From Kluyvera ascorbata_C (lineage in GTDB: Bacteria; Pseudomonadota; Gammaproteobacteria; Enterobacterales; Enterobacteriaceae): a stretch of 36,381 nucleotides of DNA. A model generated the notes under the pieces. That model saw nothing but the letters and a program-made list of their open reading frames with translations. It was not told where the DNA came from and ran no database searches. Position numbers and translations under genes: made by a program. The stretch is taken from assembly GCF_044197065.1 (NCBI RefSeq), contig NZ_JBIQOI010000016.1, positions 1 to 36,381 of the forward strand, in the 5' to 3' direction. Positions 1 through 7,501 of this stretch are shown one piece after another. Positions within the stretch are counted from its first letter, which is position 1. Each line of letters opens with the position of its first letter.

Positions 1-60
1 CAGATTGTCTGATAAATTGTTAAAGAGCAGTGCAACACGGCTTTCGCTCACTGTTGCGAG
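1..60 (-). promoter_or_regulatory. rRNA operon leader with boxA antiterminator (partial)
   Basis: Read on the minus strand, positions 29-18 give TGCTCTTTAACA, the classic boxA of enterobacterial rrn leaders, followed to position 1 by the conserved leader text that precedes 16S rRNA. BoxA recruits NusB/S10 and the antitermination complex. The 16S gene itself lies beyond the left edge. In E. coli the rrn operon next to purHD is rrnE, which fits, but the rrn letter cannot be fixed here. Confidence 0.93.
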
Positions 61-67
61 GTGGCGT

Positions 68-95
68 ATATTACGCTTTCCTCTTTCAGAGTCAA
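68..95 (-). promoter_or_regulatory. rrn promoter P2
   Basis: On the minus strand TTGACT (95-90) and TAATAT (73-68) are separated by 16 bases, the usual arrangement of the constitutive P2 promoter of enterobacterial rRNA operons. It lies about 110 bases downstream of P1 and just before the boxA leader. Confidence 0.9.
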
Positions 96-177
96 CCCTC
101 ATTTTCAGGTTTTTCTCTTCAACCAACCCGGCTAGTTAGTGTGAAGTGATTCACATCCGCCGTGTCGATGGAGGCGC

Positions 178-205
178 ATTATAGGGAGTTTCCTTGGGGC
201 CGCAA
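178..205 (-). promoter_or_regulatory. rrn promoter P1
   Basis: On the minus strand TTGCGG (205-200) and a perfect TATAAT (183-178) are 16 bases apart, followed by a GCGCC discriminator. This is the growth-rate- and ppGpp-controlled P1 type of rRNA promoter. The AT-rich stretch at about 206-300 is where the UP element and Fis sites normally lie. I did not resolve individual Fis sites. Confidence 0.9.
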
Positions 206-281
206 CCCTTAAATGACAGAAAAATGACTGACTGCTGAAATCCCCAGCAGAACCCCGCCTTATACCTATTTACACACAGAG

Positions 282-290
282 TTATCCACA
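282..290 (+). promoter_or_regulatory. consensus DnaA box
   Basis: TTATCCACA is a perfect strong DnaA box in the AT-richer spacer between the rrn P1 promoter and the purH promoter. The match is seen directly. Whether DnaA binds or acts here is unknown, since isolated perfect boxes occur by chance and as scattered titration sites. Confidence 0.5.
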
Positions 291-386
291 ATAAGAAGGA
301 TCTCTTTTGAAGATCGCTTGGTTTTATCCCTCATCTATAGAGATGAAATAATGGAATTGAGGGAAAGAGAAAAATTCGCGAGCGTT

Positions 387-408
387 GCGCAAACGTTTTC
401 GTTACAAT
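387..408 (+). promoter_or_regulatory. PurR operator and purHD promoter -10
   Basis: GCGCAAACGTTTTCGT at 387-402 is the 16-bp PurR operator type (consensus ACGCAAACGTTTTCGT). A -10 element TACAAT follows directly at 403-408. A PurR dimer with hypoxanthine or guanine bound here would block RNA polymerase, which matches known PurR repression of purHD. No good -35 hexamer is visible at normal spacing. Confidence 0.88.
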
Positions 409-509
409 GCCCCCGCAAAACAAGGATGCCCCGTAAGGGGCGTTAGCTGAGTTTTTACGCAAGAATTCACCTAACGCTCTCTGTAATAGTCAAATCCAGG
501 GGATTTACC
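409..509 (+). promoter_or_regulatory. purH 5' leader with small GC hairpin
   Basis: About 100 bases of leader separate the -10 element from the purH start. GCCCC (428-432) can pair with GGGGC (437-441) around a GTAA loop. No U-run follows, so it is not a terminator. The leader ends in a good ribosome site, AGGGGA at 498-503, six bases before the ATG. No purine riboswitch aptamer was recognised. Confidence 0.45.
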
Positions 510-2099
510 ATGCAACAACGTCGTCCAGTCCGCCGCGCTCTGCTCAGTGTTTCTGACAAGGCCGGTATCATCGAGTTCGCCCAGGCACTTTCCGCACGCG
601 GTGTGGAGCTGCTATCGACAGGAGGCACTGCCCGCCTGTTAGCAGAGAAAGGTCTGCCGGTGACCGAAGTTTCCGATTACACCGGTTTCCCGGAAATGAT
701 GGATGGACGCGTAAAGACCCTGCATCCAAAAGTACACGGTGGCATACTCGGTCGTCGCGGCCAGGACGATGCCATTATGGAACAGCACCACATTGCCCCT
801 ATCGATATGGTTGTCGTTAACCTCTATCCGTTCGCCGAGACCGTTGCCCGTGAAGGCTGCTCGCTGGAAGATGCTGTAGAGAACATCGATATCGGTGGCC
901 CAACCATGGTTCGCTCCGCCGCGAAGAACCATAAAGATGTTGCTATCGTGGTGAAGAGCAGCGACTACGACGCCATTATTAAAGAGATGGATGCTAACGA
1001 AGGCTCTCTGACCCTCGACACCCGTTTCGATCTGGCGATTAAAGCTTTCGAACACACCGCCGCCTACGACAGCATGATTGCCAACTACTTCGGCAGCATG
1101 GTTCCGGCTTACCACGGCGAAAGCAAAGAAGCCGCCGGTCGCTTCCCTCGTACGCTGAACCTGAACTTCATTAAGAAGCAGGATATGCGCTACGGCGAGA
1201 ACAGCCACCAGCAGGCAGCCTTCTATATAGAAGAAAACGTCAAAGAAGCATCCGTTGCCACCGCGCAGCAGGTTCAGGGTAAAGCGCTCTCCTATAACAA
1301 CATCGCCGATACCGATGCGGCGCTGGAGTGTGTGAAAGAGTTCAGCGAACCGGCCTGCGTTATCGTTAAGCACGCGAACCCATGTGGCGTGGCAGTCAGC
1401 ACCTCAATTCTTGATGCTTACGACCGCGCTTATAAAACAGACCCAACCTCCGCGTTCGGCGGCATCATCGCCTTCAACCGCGAGCTGGACGCTGAAACCG
1501 CGCAGGCCATCATCTCCCGCCAGTTCGTGGAAGTGATTATCGCCCCATCCGCGACCGAAGAAGCGCTGAAGATCACCGCCGCTAAACAGAACGTTCGCGT
1601 CCTGACCTGCGGCCAGTGGGCACAGCGCGTACCGGGCCTCGACTTTAAACGCGTGAACGGCGGCCTGCTGGTTCAGGACCGTGACCTGGGTATGGTGACC
1701 GAAGGTGAACTGCGCGTGGTTTCCAAACGTCAGCCAACCGAGCAGGAGCTGCGCGATGCGCTGTTCTGCTGGAAAGTGGCGAAGTTCGTGAAGTCCAATG
1801 CCATTGTGTATGCCAAAGAGAACATGACCATCGGTATAGGCGCAGGCCAGATGAGCCGCGTTTACTCCGCCAAAATCGCGGGCATTAAAGCCGCTGATGA
1901 AGGTCTGGAAGTGAAAGGCTCCGCCATGGCTTCCGACGCGTTCTTCCCGTTCCGTGATGGCATTGATGCCGCCGCCGCCGTTGGCGTGAGCTGCGTTATC
2001 CAGCCTGGCGGTTCTATCCGCGACGAAGAAGTGATTGCCGCCGCCGACGAACACGGCATCGCGATGATCTTCACCGACATGCGCCACTTCCGCCATTAA
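510..2099 (+). CDS. purH: bifunctional AICAR transformylase / IMP cyclohydrolase
   Basis: PurH catalyses the last two steps of IMP synthesis: formylation of AICAR with 10-formyl-tetrahydrofolate, then ring closure to IMP, in the cytoplasm. The 529-residue product has the expected two domains. An N-terminal methylglyoxal-synthase-like cyclohydrolase domain (about 1-200) contains STGGT, DGRVKTLHPKVHGG and NLYPF motifs. A C-terminal AICAR transformylase domain contains the VKHANPCG motif, whose Lys and His are residues 287-288 and correspond to the family's catalytic pair. Length equals E. coli PurH. The start follows AGGGGA at good spacing, downstream of a PurR operator. purD begins 15 bases after the stop, so the two form the purHD operon. 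Nothing is missing or unusual. Confidence 0.99.
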   Translation: MQQRRPVRRALLSVSDKAGIIEFAQALSARGVELLSTGGTARLLAEKGLPVTEVSDYTGFPEMMDGRVKTLHPKVHGGILGRRGQDDAIMEQHHIAPIDMVVVNLYPFAETVAREGCSLEDAVENIDIGGPTMVRSAAKNHKDVAIVVKSSDYDAIIKEMDANEGSLTLDTRFDLAIKAFEHTAAYDSMIANYFGSMVPAYHGESKEAAGRFPRTLNLNFIKKQDMRYGENSHQQAAFYIEENVKEASVATAQQVQGKALSYNNIADTDAALECVKEFSEPACVIVKHANPCGVAVSTSILDAYDRAYKTDPTSAFGGIIAFNRELDAETAQAIISRQFVEVIIAPSATEEALKITAAKQNVRVLTCGQWAQRVPGLDFKRVNGGLLVQDRDLGMVTEGELRVVSKRQPTEQELRDALFCWKVAKFVKSNAIVYAKENMTIGIGAGQMSRVYSAKIAGIKAADEGLEVKGSAMASDAFFPFRDGIDAAAAVGVSCVIQPGGSIRDEEVIAAADEHGIAMIFTDMRHFRH

Positions 2100-2114
2100 T
2101 TCAGGGAGCAGACG

Positions 2115-3404
2115 ATGAAAGTTTTAGTTATTGGCAACGGCGGGCGCGAACACGCGCTGGCCTGGAAAGCCGCACAGTCCCCACTGGTGGATACCGTTTT
2201 TGTCGCACCGGGTAACGCCGGTACCGCACTGGAGCCCGCGTTGCAAAACGTGGCTATCGGCGTCACCGATATTCCGGCACTGCTGAGCTTTGCCCAGAAC
2301 GAGAAGATTGACCTGACCATCGTCGGCCCGGAAGCGCCGCTGGTGATTGGCGTGGTCGATGCATTCCGCGCCGCAGGCCTGAAAATCTTCGGGCCAACCG
2401 AAGGCGCTGCACAGCTGGAAGGCTCTAAAGCCTTCACCAAAGATTTCCTCGCCCGTCACCAGATCCCGACGGCGGAATATCAGAACTTCACTGAGATTGA
2501 GCCTGCGCTGGCCTATCTGCGTGAGAAAGGCGCGCCGATCGTTATCAAAGCCGACGGGCTGGCCGCTGGTAAAGGCGTTATCGTGGCGATGACGCTCGAA
2601 GAAGCAGAAGCCGCCGTTCACGATATGCTGGCCGGTAACGCCTTTGGCGACGCGGGTCACCGCATCGTTATCGAAGAGTTCCTCGACGGCGAAGAAGCGA
2701 GCTTTATCGTGATGGTCGACGGCGAGCACGTGCTGCCGATGGCCACCAGCCAGGATCACAAACGTGTAGGCAACGGTGATACAGGCCCGAACACCGGCGG
2801 CATGGGGGCTTACTCTCCGGCCCCAGTGGTAACCGATGAAGTACACCAGCGCACCATGGAACGCATCATCTGGCCAACCGTGAAAGGCATGGCGGCGGAA
2901 GGGAATACCTACACCGGTTTCCTGTATGCAGGTCTGATGATCGACAAACAGGGCAACCCAAAGGTTATCGAGTTCAACTGCCGCTTTGGCGATCCGGAAA
3001 CTCAGCCGATCATGCTGCGCATGAAGTCGGATCTGGTGGATCTTTGTCTGGCCGCCTGCGAGGGCAAGCTGGATGAGAAAACTTCCGAGTGGGACGAGCG
3101 CGCTTCGCTGGGCGTAGTGATTGCCGCGGGCGGTTACCCTGGCAACTACAACACCGGCGATGAGATCCACGGCCTGCCGCTGGAATCTTCAACCGACGGT
3201 AAGGTCTTCCACGCGGGCACCAAACTCGCGGACGACGACCGCGTGCTGACCAGCGGCGGCCGCGTGCTGTGCGCTACCGCACTGGGTCACACCGTCGCAG
3301 AAGCGCAGCAACGCGCTTACGCCTTAATGACCGATATCCACTGGGACGGCAGCTTCAGCCGCCGCGATATCGGCTGGCGCGCTATCGAGCGTGAGCAGAA
3401 CTAA
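2115..3404 (+). CDS. purD: phosphoribosylamine-glycine ligase (GAR synthetase)
   Basis: PurD joins glycine to phosphoribosylamine with ATP, the second step of purine synthesis. The 429-residue protein has the expected ATP-grasp layout: N-terminal nucleotide-binding fold beginning VLVIGNGGREHALAWK, then IVIKADGLAAGKGV in the ATP-grasp core near residue 145, then NTGGMGAYSPAP near 227 and EFNCRFGDPETQ near 288 carrying metal ligands. AGGGAGCA precedes the ATG. It is the second gene of the PurR-controlled purHD operon. Its TAA (3402-3404) overlaps the TAG stop of the convergent zraR (3401-3403), and no terminator hairpin lies between them, so the two transcripts must run into each other's 3' coding ends. 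Confidence 0.99.
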   Translation: MKVLVIGNGGREHALAWKAAQSPLVDTVFVAPGNAGTALEPALQNVAIGVTDIPALLSFAQNEKIDLTIVGPEAPLVIGVVDAFRAAGLKIFGPTEGAAQLEGSKAFTKDFLARHQIPTAEYQNFTEIEPALAYLREKGAPIVIKADGLAAGKGVIVAMTLEEAEAAVHDMLAGNAFGDAGHRIVIEEFLDGEEASFIVMVDGEHVLPMATSQDHKRVGNGDTGPNTGGMGAYSPAPVVTDEVHQRTMERIIWPTVKGMAAEGNTYTGFLYAGLMIDKQGNPKVIEFNCRFGDPETQPIMLRMKSDLVDLCLAACEGKLDEKTSEWDERASLGVVIAAGGYPGNYNTGDEIHGLPLESSTDGKVFHAGTKLADDDRVLTSGGRVLCATALGHTVAEAQQRAYALMTDIHWDGSFSRRDIGWRAIEREQN

Positions 3405-4732
3405 CGGCTGAGCTTTGCCAGCAGCGTTTTGCGCGTAATGCCCAACTGACGGGCGGCTTCAGTTTTGTTGCCGCCCGTTTTTTCGAGCGCTGAGAGAATT
3501 ACCTCTTTTTCCACCTCCACCAGCGGCAGGATCTCGTCATCGGCCGACGACAAAATCGGTACCGGCGTACCCGCAATCGCCAACGGCAGTTCGCGCTCAG
3601 AGATATATTCCCCCGTCAGTAACACCACCGCCCGCTCCACCGCGTTTTCCAGCTCGCGAATATTGCCCGGCCAGTCGTAGTGAATCAGCAAATCCATCGC
3701 CTGCGGGGTAAATCCCTGTACCGCTTTACGGTTGCGTTCGGCATAGCGTTTCAGGAAGTAGTGCGCGAGAGCGGGGATATCTTCACGGCGCTGACGCAGC
3801 GGCGGCATATCGATGGTCACCACGTTCAACCGGTAATAGAGATCCTGGCGAAAACGCCCGGCGTTGACCTCTTCAGCCAAATCGCGATGGGTCGCGGCAA
3901 TCAGGCGGACATCCACCGAAATGGTCTGGTTGCTGCCCACGCGCTGCACTTCACGCTCCTGAATCGCACGCAGCAGGCGCACCTGCATCAGCGGCGAGAT
4001 ATCGCCAATTTCATCGAGGAACAAGGTGCCGCCGCTCGCCTCAACAAAGCGCCCTTCCCGCCGTTTATCCGCACCGGTAAACGCCCCTCTCTCGTGGCCG
4101 AACAGCTCAGACTCCAGCAAAGATTCATTGAGCGCCGCGCAGTTCAGCGTCACCAGCGGCCCATCGCATCGCGCGCTACTGGCATGCAGGGCTCGCGCCA
4201 CCAGCTCTTTGCCGGTGCCCGACTCGCCGTGAATCAACACGGTAGCATCAGAAGGGGCAACCAGAGTGATACTGTGCAGCAGCGCCTGCATCGCAGGGCT
4301 ATCGCCAACCATGCCGAACTGAGTCGCTGGAGAAGCCTCAACCGCGCCGTCAGGCTGCCGGGTATGCACCAGCGCCTGCGCGAGCGTTTGCTGCAGGTTA
4401 TCAAAGTCTAACGGCTTGATGAGGTAGTCCAGCGCGCCGGATTTTATCGCCTCAACCGCCGTCCCCACGCTGGAATAGGCGGTCATGATCAGCACCGGTA
4501 TCGACGGATTCCAGGCTTTGATCTCTTTGAGCGTTTCAATGCCGTCCATCTCCGCCATACGAATATCGCAGAGCACTAAATCAAATACCCGCTGGCGTAC
4601 CTGTTCCAGCGCCTCCCGGCCGTTGTGCGCCAGTGAGACCCGGTATCCCCAGCCGCGCAGCAGCGCCTCAAGAATCGTGCAGTGGCTGACATCATCGTCC
4701 ACCACCAGAATATCGACCTGTTCTACGCTCAT
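3401..4732 (-). CDS. zraR: sigma-54-dependent response regulator ZraR (HydG)
   Basis: This is an NtrC-family activator of 443 residues (E. coli ZraR has 441). It has a receiver domain (about 1-125) with acidic pocket DDD at 12-14 and phosphoacceptor Asp56 in LCDIRM. A sigma-54 AAA+ domain follows, with Walker A GESGTGKE, the sigma-54-contacting GAFTGA loop, and FLDEIGD. A Fis-type helix-turn-helix lies at the C-terminus (NKTEAARQLGITRKTLLAKL). When phosphorylated by ZraS in response to zinc, lead or envelope stress, it activates zraP and zraSR from sigma-54 promoters. Its ATG overlaps the zraS stop by 4 bases, suggesting translational coupling. Convergent with purD; the stop codons overlap. 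Confidence 0.97.
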   Translation of the reverse strand: MSVEQVDILVVDDDVSHCTILEALLRGWGYRVSLAHNGREALEQVRQRVFDLVLCDIRMAEMDGIETLKEIKAWNPSIPVLIMTAYSSVGTAVEAIKSGALDYLIKPLDFDNLQQTLAQALVHTRQPDGAVEASPATQFGMVGDSPAMQALLHSITLVAPSDATVLIHGESGTGKELVARALHASSARCDGPLVTLNCAALNESLLESELFGHERGAFTGADKRREGRFVEASGGTLFLDEIGDISPLMQVRLLRAIQEREVQRVGSNQTISVDVRLIAATHRDLAEEVNAGRFRQDLYYRLNVVTIDMPPLRQRREDIPALAHYFLKRYAERNRKAVQGFTPQAMDLLIHYDWPGNIRELENAVERAVVLLTGEYISERELPLAIAGTPVPILSSADDEILPLVEVEKEVILSALEKTGGNKTEAARQLGITRKTLLAKLSR

Positions 4733-6108
4733 CCTTGCTGTTCCTTTTGTCGCTCATTAACCGGCAGGTAGAGGGTAAATGTGGCTCCCTCGTCGGGACG
4801 GCTATCGGCGTGAATCGTGCCGCCATGCTGCTCAATAATGTTCTGTACCACCGCCAGCCCAAGACCGGTACCGTCGGCTTTGGTGGTGAAGTAAGGGGTG
4901 AAAATCGCCTGCAGCTGCTCGGCCGTCATGCCCTTGCCGCTATCGGCGACGCTCACCTTCATGCGCCCATCGCTGCACTCACCCGCTGTCACCGTAATTG
5001 TACCGCCGTGCCCTATTGCCTGAATCGCGTTGAGATAGAGATTTAGCAGCACCTGATTCAGCCGGTCTGGGTCGGCCTGAATGCAGCGTAGCGCTGGCTG
5101 CGGGGTGAACCGCAGCGTAATCTCCCGGTCGCGCGCATCCTGGCTGACCAGCTGTAGCGAGTGGGCGATCACCTCGTTGAGATCCACCGGCTGCCATTTT
5201 AAGTGCGCCGGACGTACCAGTTCCAGCAGGTCACTGACCACGCGATTGAGACGGTCAGCCTCTTTCGCCATCACCTGCGCCAGCGCGTAGGCTTCTCCCC
5301 CCGGCGGCGTGCGTTCAGCAAAGTACTTCGCCAGCCCTTTAATCGAGGAGAGCGGATTACGGATTTCATGCGCCACCCCTGCCGCCAGATGGCCTAAGGC
5401 CACCAGCTTTTCTCTGCGATGGGTCGCTTCCTGTAACAGCTTGCGTGAGCGCTGGTAGCGACGAAACCAGAACTGCGCGAGGATAGTCGCCACCATCACC
5501 AGCCCGGCGGCGCACAGCATCACTATCATATTTCGCAGCCCGCGCGCCTGCTCGGCATCGAGCTCACGCACATCAAAGGCGATAAAAATCACCTGCGGGA
5601 CATCGGCGACGTTGCGCCGCATCATCATGCGCCTGTGGTGGCCGTTGCCGCTGTCCAACGGGCGGAACGTCCGGTAAAGCTCCAGAGCCGGTTCGGGCGA
5701 TGCAACACGGCGCTCGCTGACGGTGTCACCAACCTGAAGTTCACGCATCTGCTGCGCATCATAAAGCGTCTTGCCCACCTGCTGCGGGTCACTATGGGCC
5801 ATCACTGTCCCTTGTTCATCGGTAACGGCAAACCACAGCACGCCAGGCTGCCAGGCCATCTCTTCCAACATTGCCTGAAGCTGGGCATGATGCATGCGCA
5901 TCCCCATGCCGACGCGGGCGCCGGACTCCAGCGCGCGGATAAGCACGCTGCCCTTCTCTTGAATGGCCTGCCGTGCCGACGCGCTTTCCCGCCCATAGTC
6001 ACGCACGATAAGCGCAGAGAACAGGCAGACCAACAGCAAAATCACGCTAGTCAGCAACCAGCTAATGCCGGTGGTTATCGAATCCTTCTGTAAACGTATG
6101 AGGCTCAT
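4729..6108 (-). CDS. zraS: zinc/envelope-stress sensor histidine kinase ZraS (HydH)
   Basis: ZraS is an inner-membrane sensor of 459 residues (E. coli 465). Transmembrane helices at about 11-36 and 191-215 flank a periplasmic sensor region of about 150 residues rich in His and Met, plausible for metal sensing. The cytoplasmic part has the H-box AHEIRNPLSS with phospho-His247, N-box NLYLNAIQAIG, G1 box DSGKGM, F-box IFTPYFTTK and G2 box GTGLGLAVV. The N-terminal region is clearly less conserved against the E. coli sequence I recall than the kinase core. It is transcribed with zraR from the sigma-54 promoter at 6143-6158 and is divergent from zraP, the periplasmic protein that restrains this signalling pathway. 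Confidence 0.96.
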   Translation of the reverse strand: MSLIRLQKDSITTGISWLLTSVILLLVCLFSALIVRDYGRESASARQAIQEKGSVLIRALESGARVGMGMRMHHAQLQAMLEEMAWQPGVLWFAVTDEQGTVMAHSDPQQVGKTLYDAQQMRELQVGDTVSERRVASPEPALELYRTFRPLDSGNGHHRRMMMRRNVADVPQVIFIAFDVRELDAEQARGLRNMIVMLCAAGLVMVATILAQFWFRRYQRSRKLLQEATHRREKLVALGHLAAGVAHEIRNPLSSIKGLAKYFAERTPPGGEAYALAQVMAKEADRLNRVVSDLLELVRPAHLKWQPVDLNEVIAHSLQLVSQDARDREITLRFTPQPALRCIQADPDRLNQVLLNLYLNAIQAIGHGGTITVTAGECSDGRMKVSVADSGKGMTAEQLQAIFTPYFTTKADGTGLGLAVVQNIIEQHGGTIHADSRPDEGATFTLYLPVNERQKEQQG

Positions 6109-6142
6109 GGGGCTTCCTTTTCTTTTCCCGTAATCATCCCTC

Positions 6143-6158
6143 AGCAGAAATCATGCCA
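6143..6158 (-). promoter_or_regulatory. sigma-54 promoter of zraSR
   Basis: On the minus strand TGGCAT (6158-6153) and TGCT (6146-6143) place GG and GC exactly ten bases apart, the -24/-12 signature of RpoN promoters. The predicted start is near 6132, about 24 bases before the zraS ATG. Known biology of zraSR (RpoN-dependent, autoactivated) supports the call. Confidence 0.85.
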
Positions 6159-6208
6159 TTTTTCGCGCCCGCTAAACCGGCCCGCGAACACAAACGTCTT
6201 GCTTCAAC

Positions 6209-6255
6209 GAGTAAAAATAACCCGCTGGTTAAGCTTGCGCGGGTCATTTTTACTC
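6209..6255 (+). promoter_or_regulatory. shared ZraR upstream activator site (17-bp inverted repeat)
   Basis: The left arm 6209-6225 (GAGTAAAAATAACCCGC) and right arm 6239-6255 are inverted repeats matching at 16 of 17 positions, separated by 13 bases. The arms fit the ZraR box reported for enterobacteria. The centre, 6232, is about 100 bases upstream of the inferred zraSR start and about 103 bases upstream of the inferred zraP start, the usual distance for an NtrC-type enhancer. One site can therefore serve both divergent promoters. Confidence 0.88.
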
Positions 6256-6274
6256 GCCCGTCGCCGCGAACGGT

Positions 6275-6305
6275 CTGAAAACCCCTGCATTATCTCGGTT
6301 TTCAG
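6275..6305 (+). repeat. second inverted repeat before the zraP promoter
   Basis: CTGAAAACC (6275-6283) and GGTTTTCAG (6297-6305) are perfect 9-bp inverted arms with a 13-base spacer, ending four bases before the -24 element of zraP. The spacer length equals that of the ZraR site, but the arm sequence differs. It could be a further operator, a target for a bending protein, or chance. Confidence 0.5.
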
Positions 6306-6308
6306 GAC

Positions 6309-6324
6309 TGGCACAGAAGATGCA
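6309..6324 (+). promoter_or_regulatory. sigma-54 promoter of zraP
   Basis: TGGCAC at 6309-6314 and TGCA at 6321-6324 give the GG-N10-GC signature of an RpoN promoter. The predicted start is near 6335, 25 bases before the zraP ATG. It faces away from the zraSR promoter across the shared ZraR site. Confidence 0.88.
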
Positions 6325-6359
6325 ATAGCTAAGATAACCACACCACAGGAGAATCAACC

Positions 6360-6794
6360 ATGAAACGGAACAACAATCTGACGCTTACTCTCTTAGCCGT
6401 TGCAGCCTTCACTTTCACCAGCGGAGCGGCGTTAGCGGGACCACATCACTGGGGAAACAACGGCGATAACGGTGGCTACAGTCAGCTTACCGATGCACAG
6501 CAGGCAACGGCCCAGAAGCTCCGTAATGATTTTTATAATCAGACCAGCGCACTGCGACAGCAGCTCACCTCTAAGCGCTATGAGTACAACGCACTGTTGA
6601 CAGCCGATAAGCCGGATAGCGCCAAAATAGAGAGCGTGGCGCAAGAGATGGAGACACTACGACAGAAGCTGGATAATCAGCGGGTGAAGTTTGATGTGGC
6701 CATGGCGCAGGCCGGCATTCCCCGTCACGGTGGGATGGGCTGTCAGGGGGGATACAACGGTGGCGGCCATATGGGCGGCATGAACCGCTGGTAA
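6360..6794 (+). CDS. zraP: periplasmic zinc-binding chaperone / repressor ZraP
   Basis: ZraP is a periplasmic zinc-stimulated chaperone-like protein that dampens ZraSR signalling. The 144-residue precursor has a signal peptide (MKRNNN, hydrophobic core about 8-24, likely cleavage after ALA at about 26). It continues with GPHHW, a helical core (about 41-120) related to the CpxP/Spy-like fold, and a Gly-rich tail with Cys128 and His137 (GMGCQGG, GGGHMGG). The Cys and His residues fit zinc binding. The C-terminal tail seems to have fewer His than the E. coli tail I recall, which ends GHMGMGHW. A good ribosome site, AGGAG at 6347-6351, precedes the ATG. Transcribed alone from the RpoN promoter at 6309-6324. 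Confidence 0.95.
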   Translation: MKRNNNLTLTLLAVAAFTFTSGAALAGPHHWGNNGDNGGYSQLTDAQQATAQKLRNDFYNQTSALRQQLTSKRYEYNALLTADKPDSAKIESVAQEMETLRQKLDNQRVKFDVAMAQAGIPRHGGMGCQGGYNGGGHMGGMNRW

Positions 6795-6796
6795 AC

Positions 6797-7495
6797 CTAG
6801 AAGCTCTTTTCGGTCGGCTGCCAGGTGCAGTAGTCTTCGTTCGCCACCAGCAGGAGCTGCGTGCCTTCCGGCGCTTCCAGCCAGGCAATGCTCACTTCGG
6901 CGGACGAACGGCTCTGGCGGCTTGCAATATGCCCCAGGGCGCGGGAGTCAAAATCAGGCTTCACCGTTTCGCCTTCACAGGTGGTGACGGAGCCGTCGGC
7001 ATGCCAGCGCCCCTGACGTAGCACCACTTTCCCCAGCCGCAGCGCGTCGCTGGTCTGGCGGATCTGCTCGGCACGGTAACGATAGAGCGCCACCTGGTCG
7101 CTGGAGAGCTGCTGTTTCTGCCCGTCAATTTCGCGCTGCATGAAGCTCAGCTCGCCGTTGCTATCGAAACGGGCGCGGATATGTTCGGACGGTTTGCCGT
7201 AGATATTGAGTTCAATCAGCTGCAGTTTGTCATCCTGCCAACGGTATTCGCTGGTCGAGGTGTTGCCGCTGTGCCACGGGCTTAAGGTAGCCAGTAGATG
7301 GGTCTCGCCGCCGCTATCTTTACGCCAGATGCGCACCGCACCCTGCGTGTCAGCGTAGCCGCTGGCGGTGAAAGGCGGCAGCGTGCTGTTATGGCTGCAG
7401 GCAGTGAGCAACAGTACGCCAGCCAGCGCCGATAAACGGCGCCAGATGAACGAAAGGGGCGAAACCGCCCCTTCTTTAAAACTGTTCACTGCCAC
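6797..7495 (-). CDS. yjaH: YjaH-type outer-membrane lipoprotein (DUF1481)
   Basis: The product is a conserved enterobacterial lipoprotein of unknown function, 232 residues, close in length and sequence to E. coli YjaH (231). A lipobox LLTAC puts the lipid-modified Cys at residue 33 after the hydrophobic segment ALAGVLLL. The residue after Cys is Ser, so outer-membrane sorting is expected. The mature part is hydrophilic and has no catalytic motif I recognise. It starts six bases after the hupA stop. A strong hairpin (7454-7473) sits inside its first codons, so the true start could be one of the later codons nearer the hydrophobic segment. It ends two bases from the convergent zraP stop. Confidence 0.9.
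   Translation of the reverse strand: MAVNSFKEGAVSPLSFIWRRLSALAGVLLLTACSHNSTLPPFTASGYADTQGAVRIWRKDSGGETHLLATLSPWHSGNTSTSEYRWQDDKLQLIELNIYGKPSEHIRARFDSNGELSFMQREIDGQKQQLSSDQVALYRYRAEQIRQTSDALRLGKVVLRQGRWHADGSVTTCEGETVKPDFDSRALGHIASRQSRSSAEVSIAWLEAPEGTQLLLVANEDYCTWQPTEKSF
7454..7473 (-). terminator. hairpin after hupA, inside the start of yjaH
   Basis: AAGGGGCG (7454-7461) and CGCCCCTT (7466-7473) form a perfect 8-bp stem with a 4-base loop. On the minus strand it lies about 28 bases after the hupA stop and is followed by TTCGTT, a short U-rich stretch. It probably ends or stabilises the abundant hupA mRNA while lying within the annotated beginning of yjaH. Confidence 0.65.
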
Positions 7496-7501
7496 GCGGT
7501 C

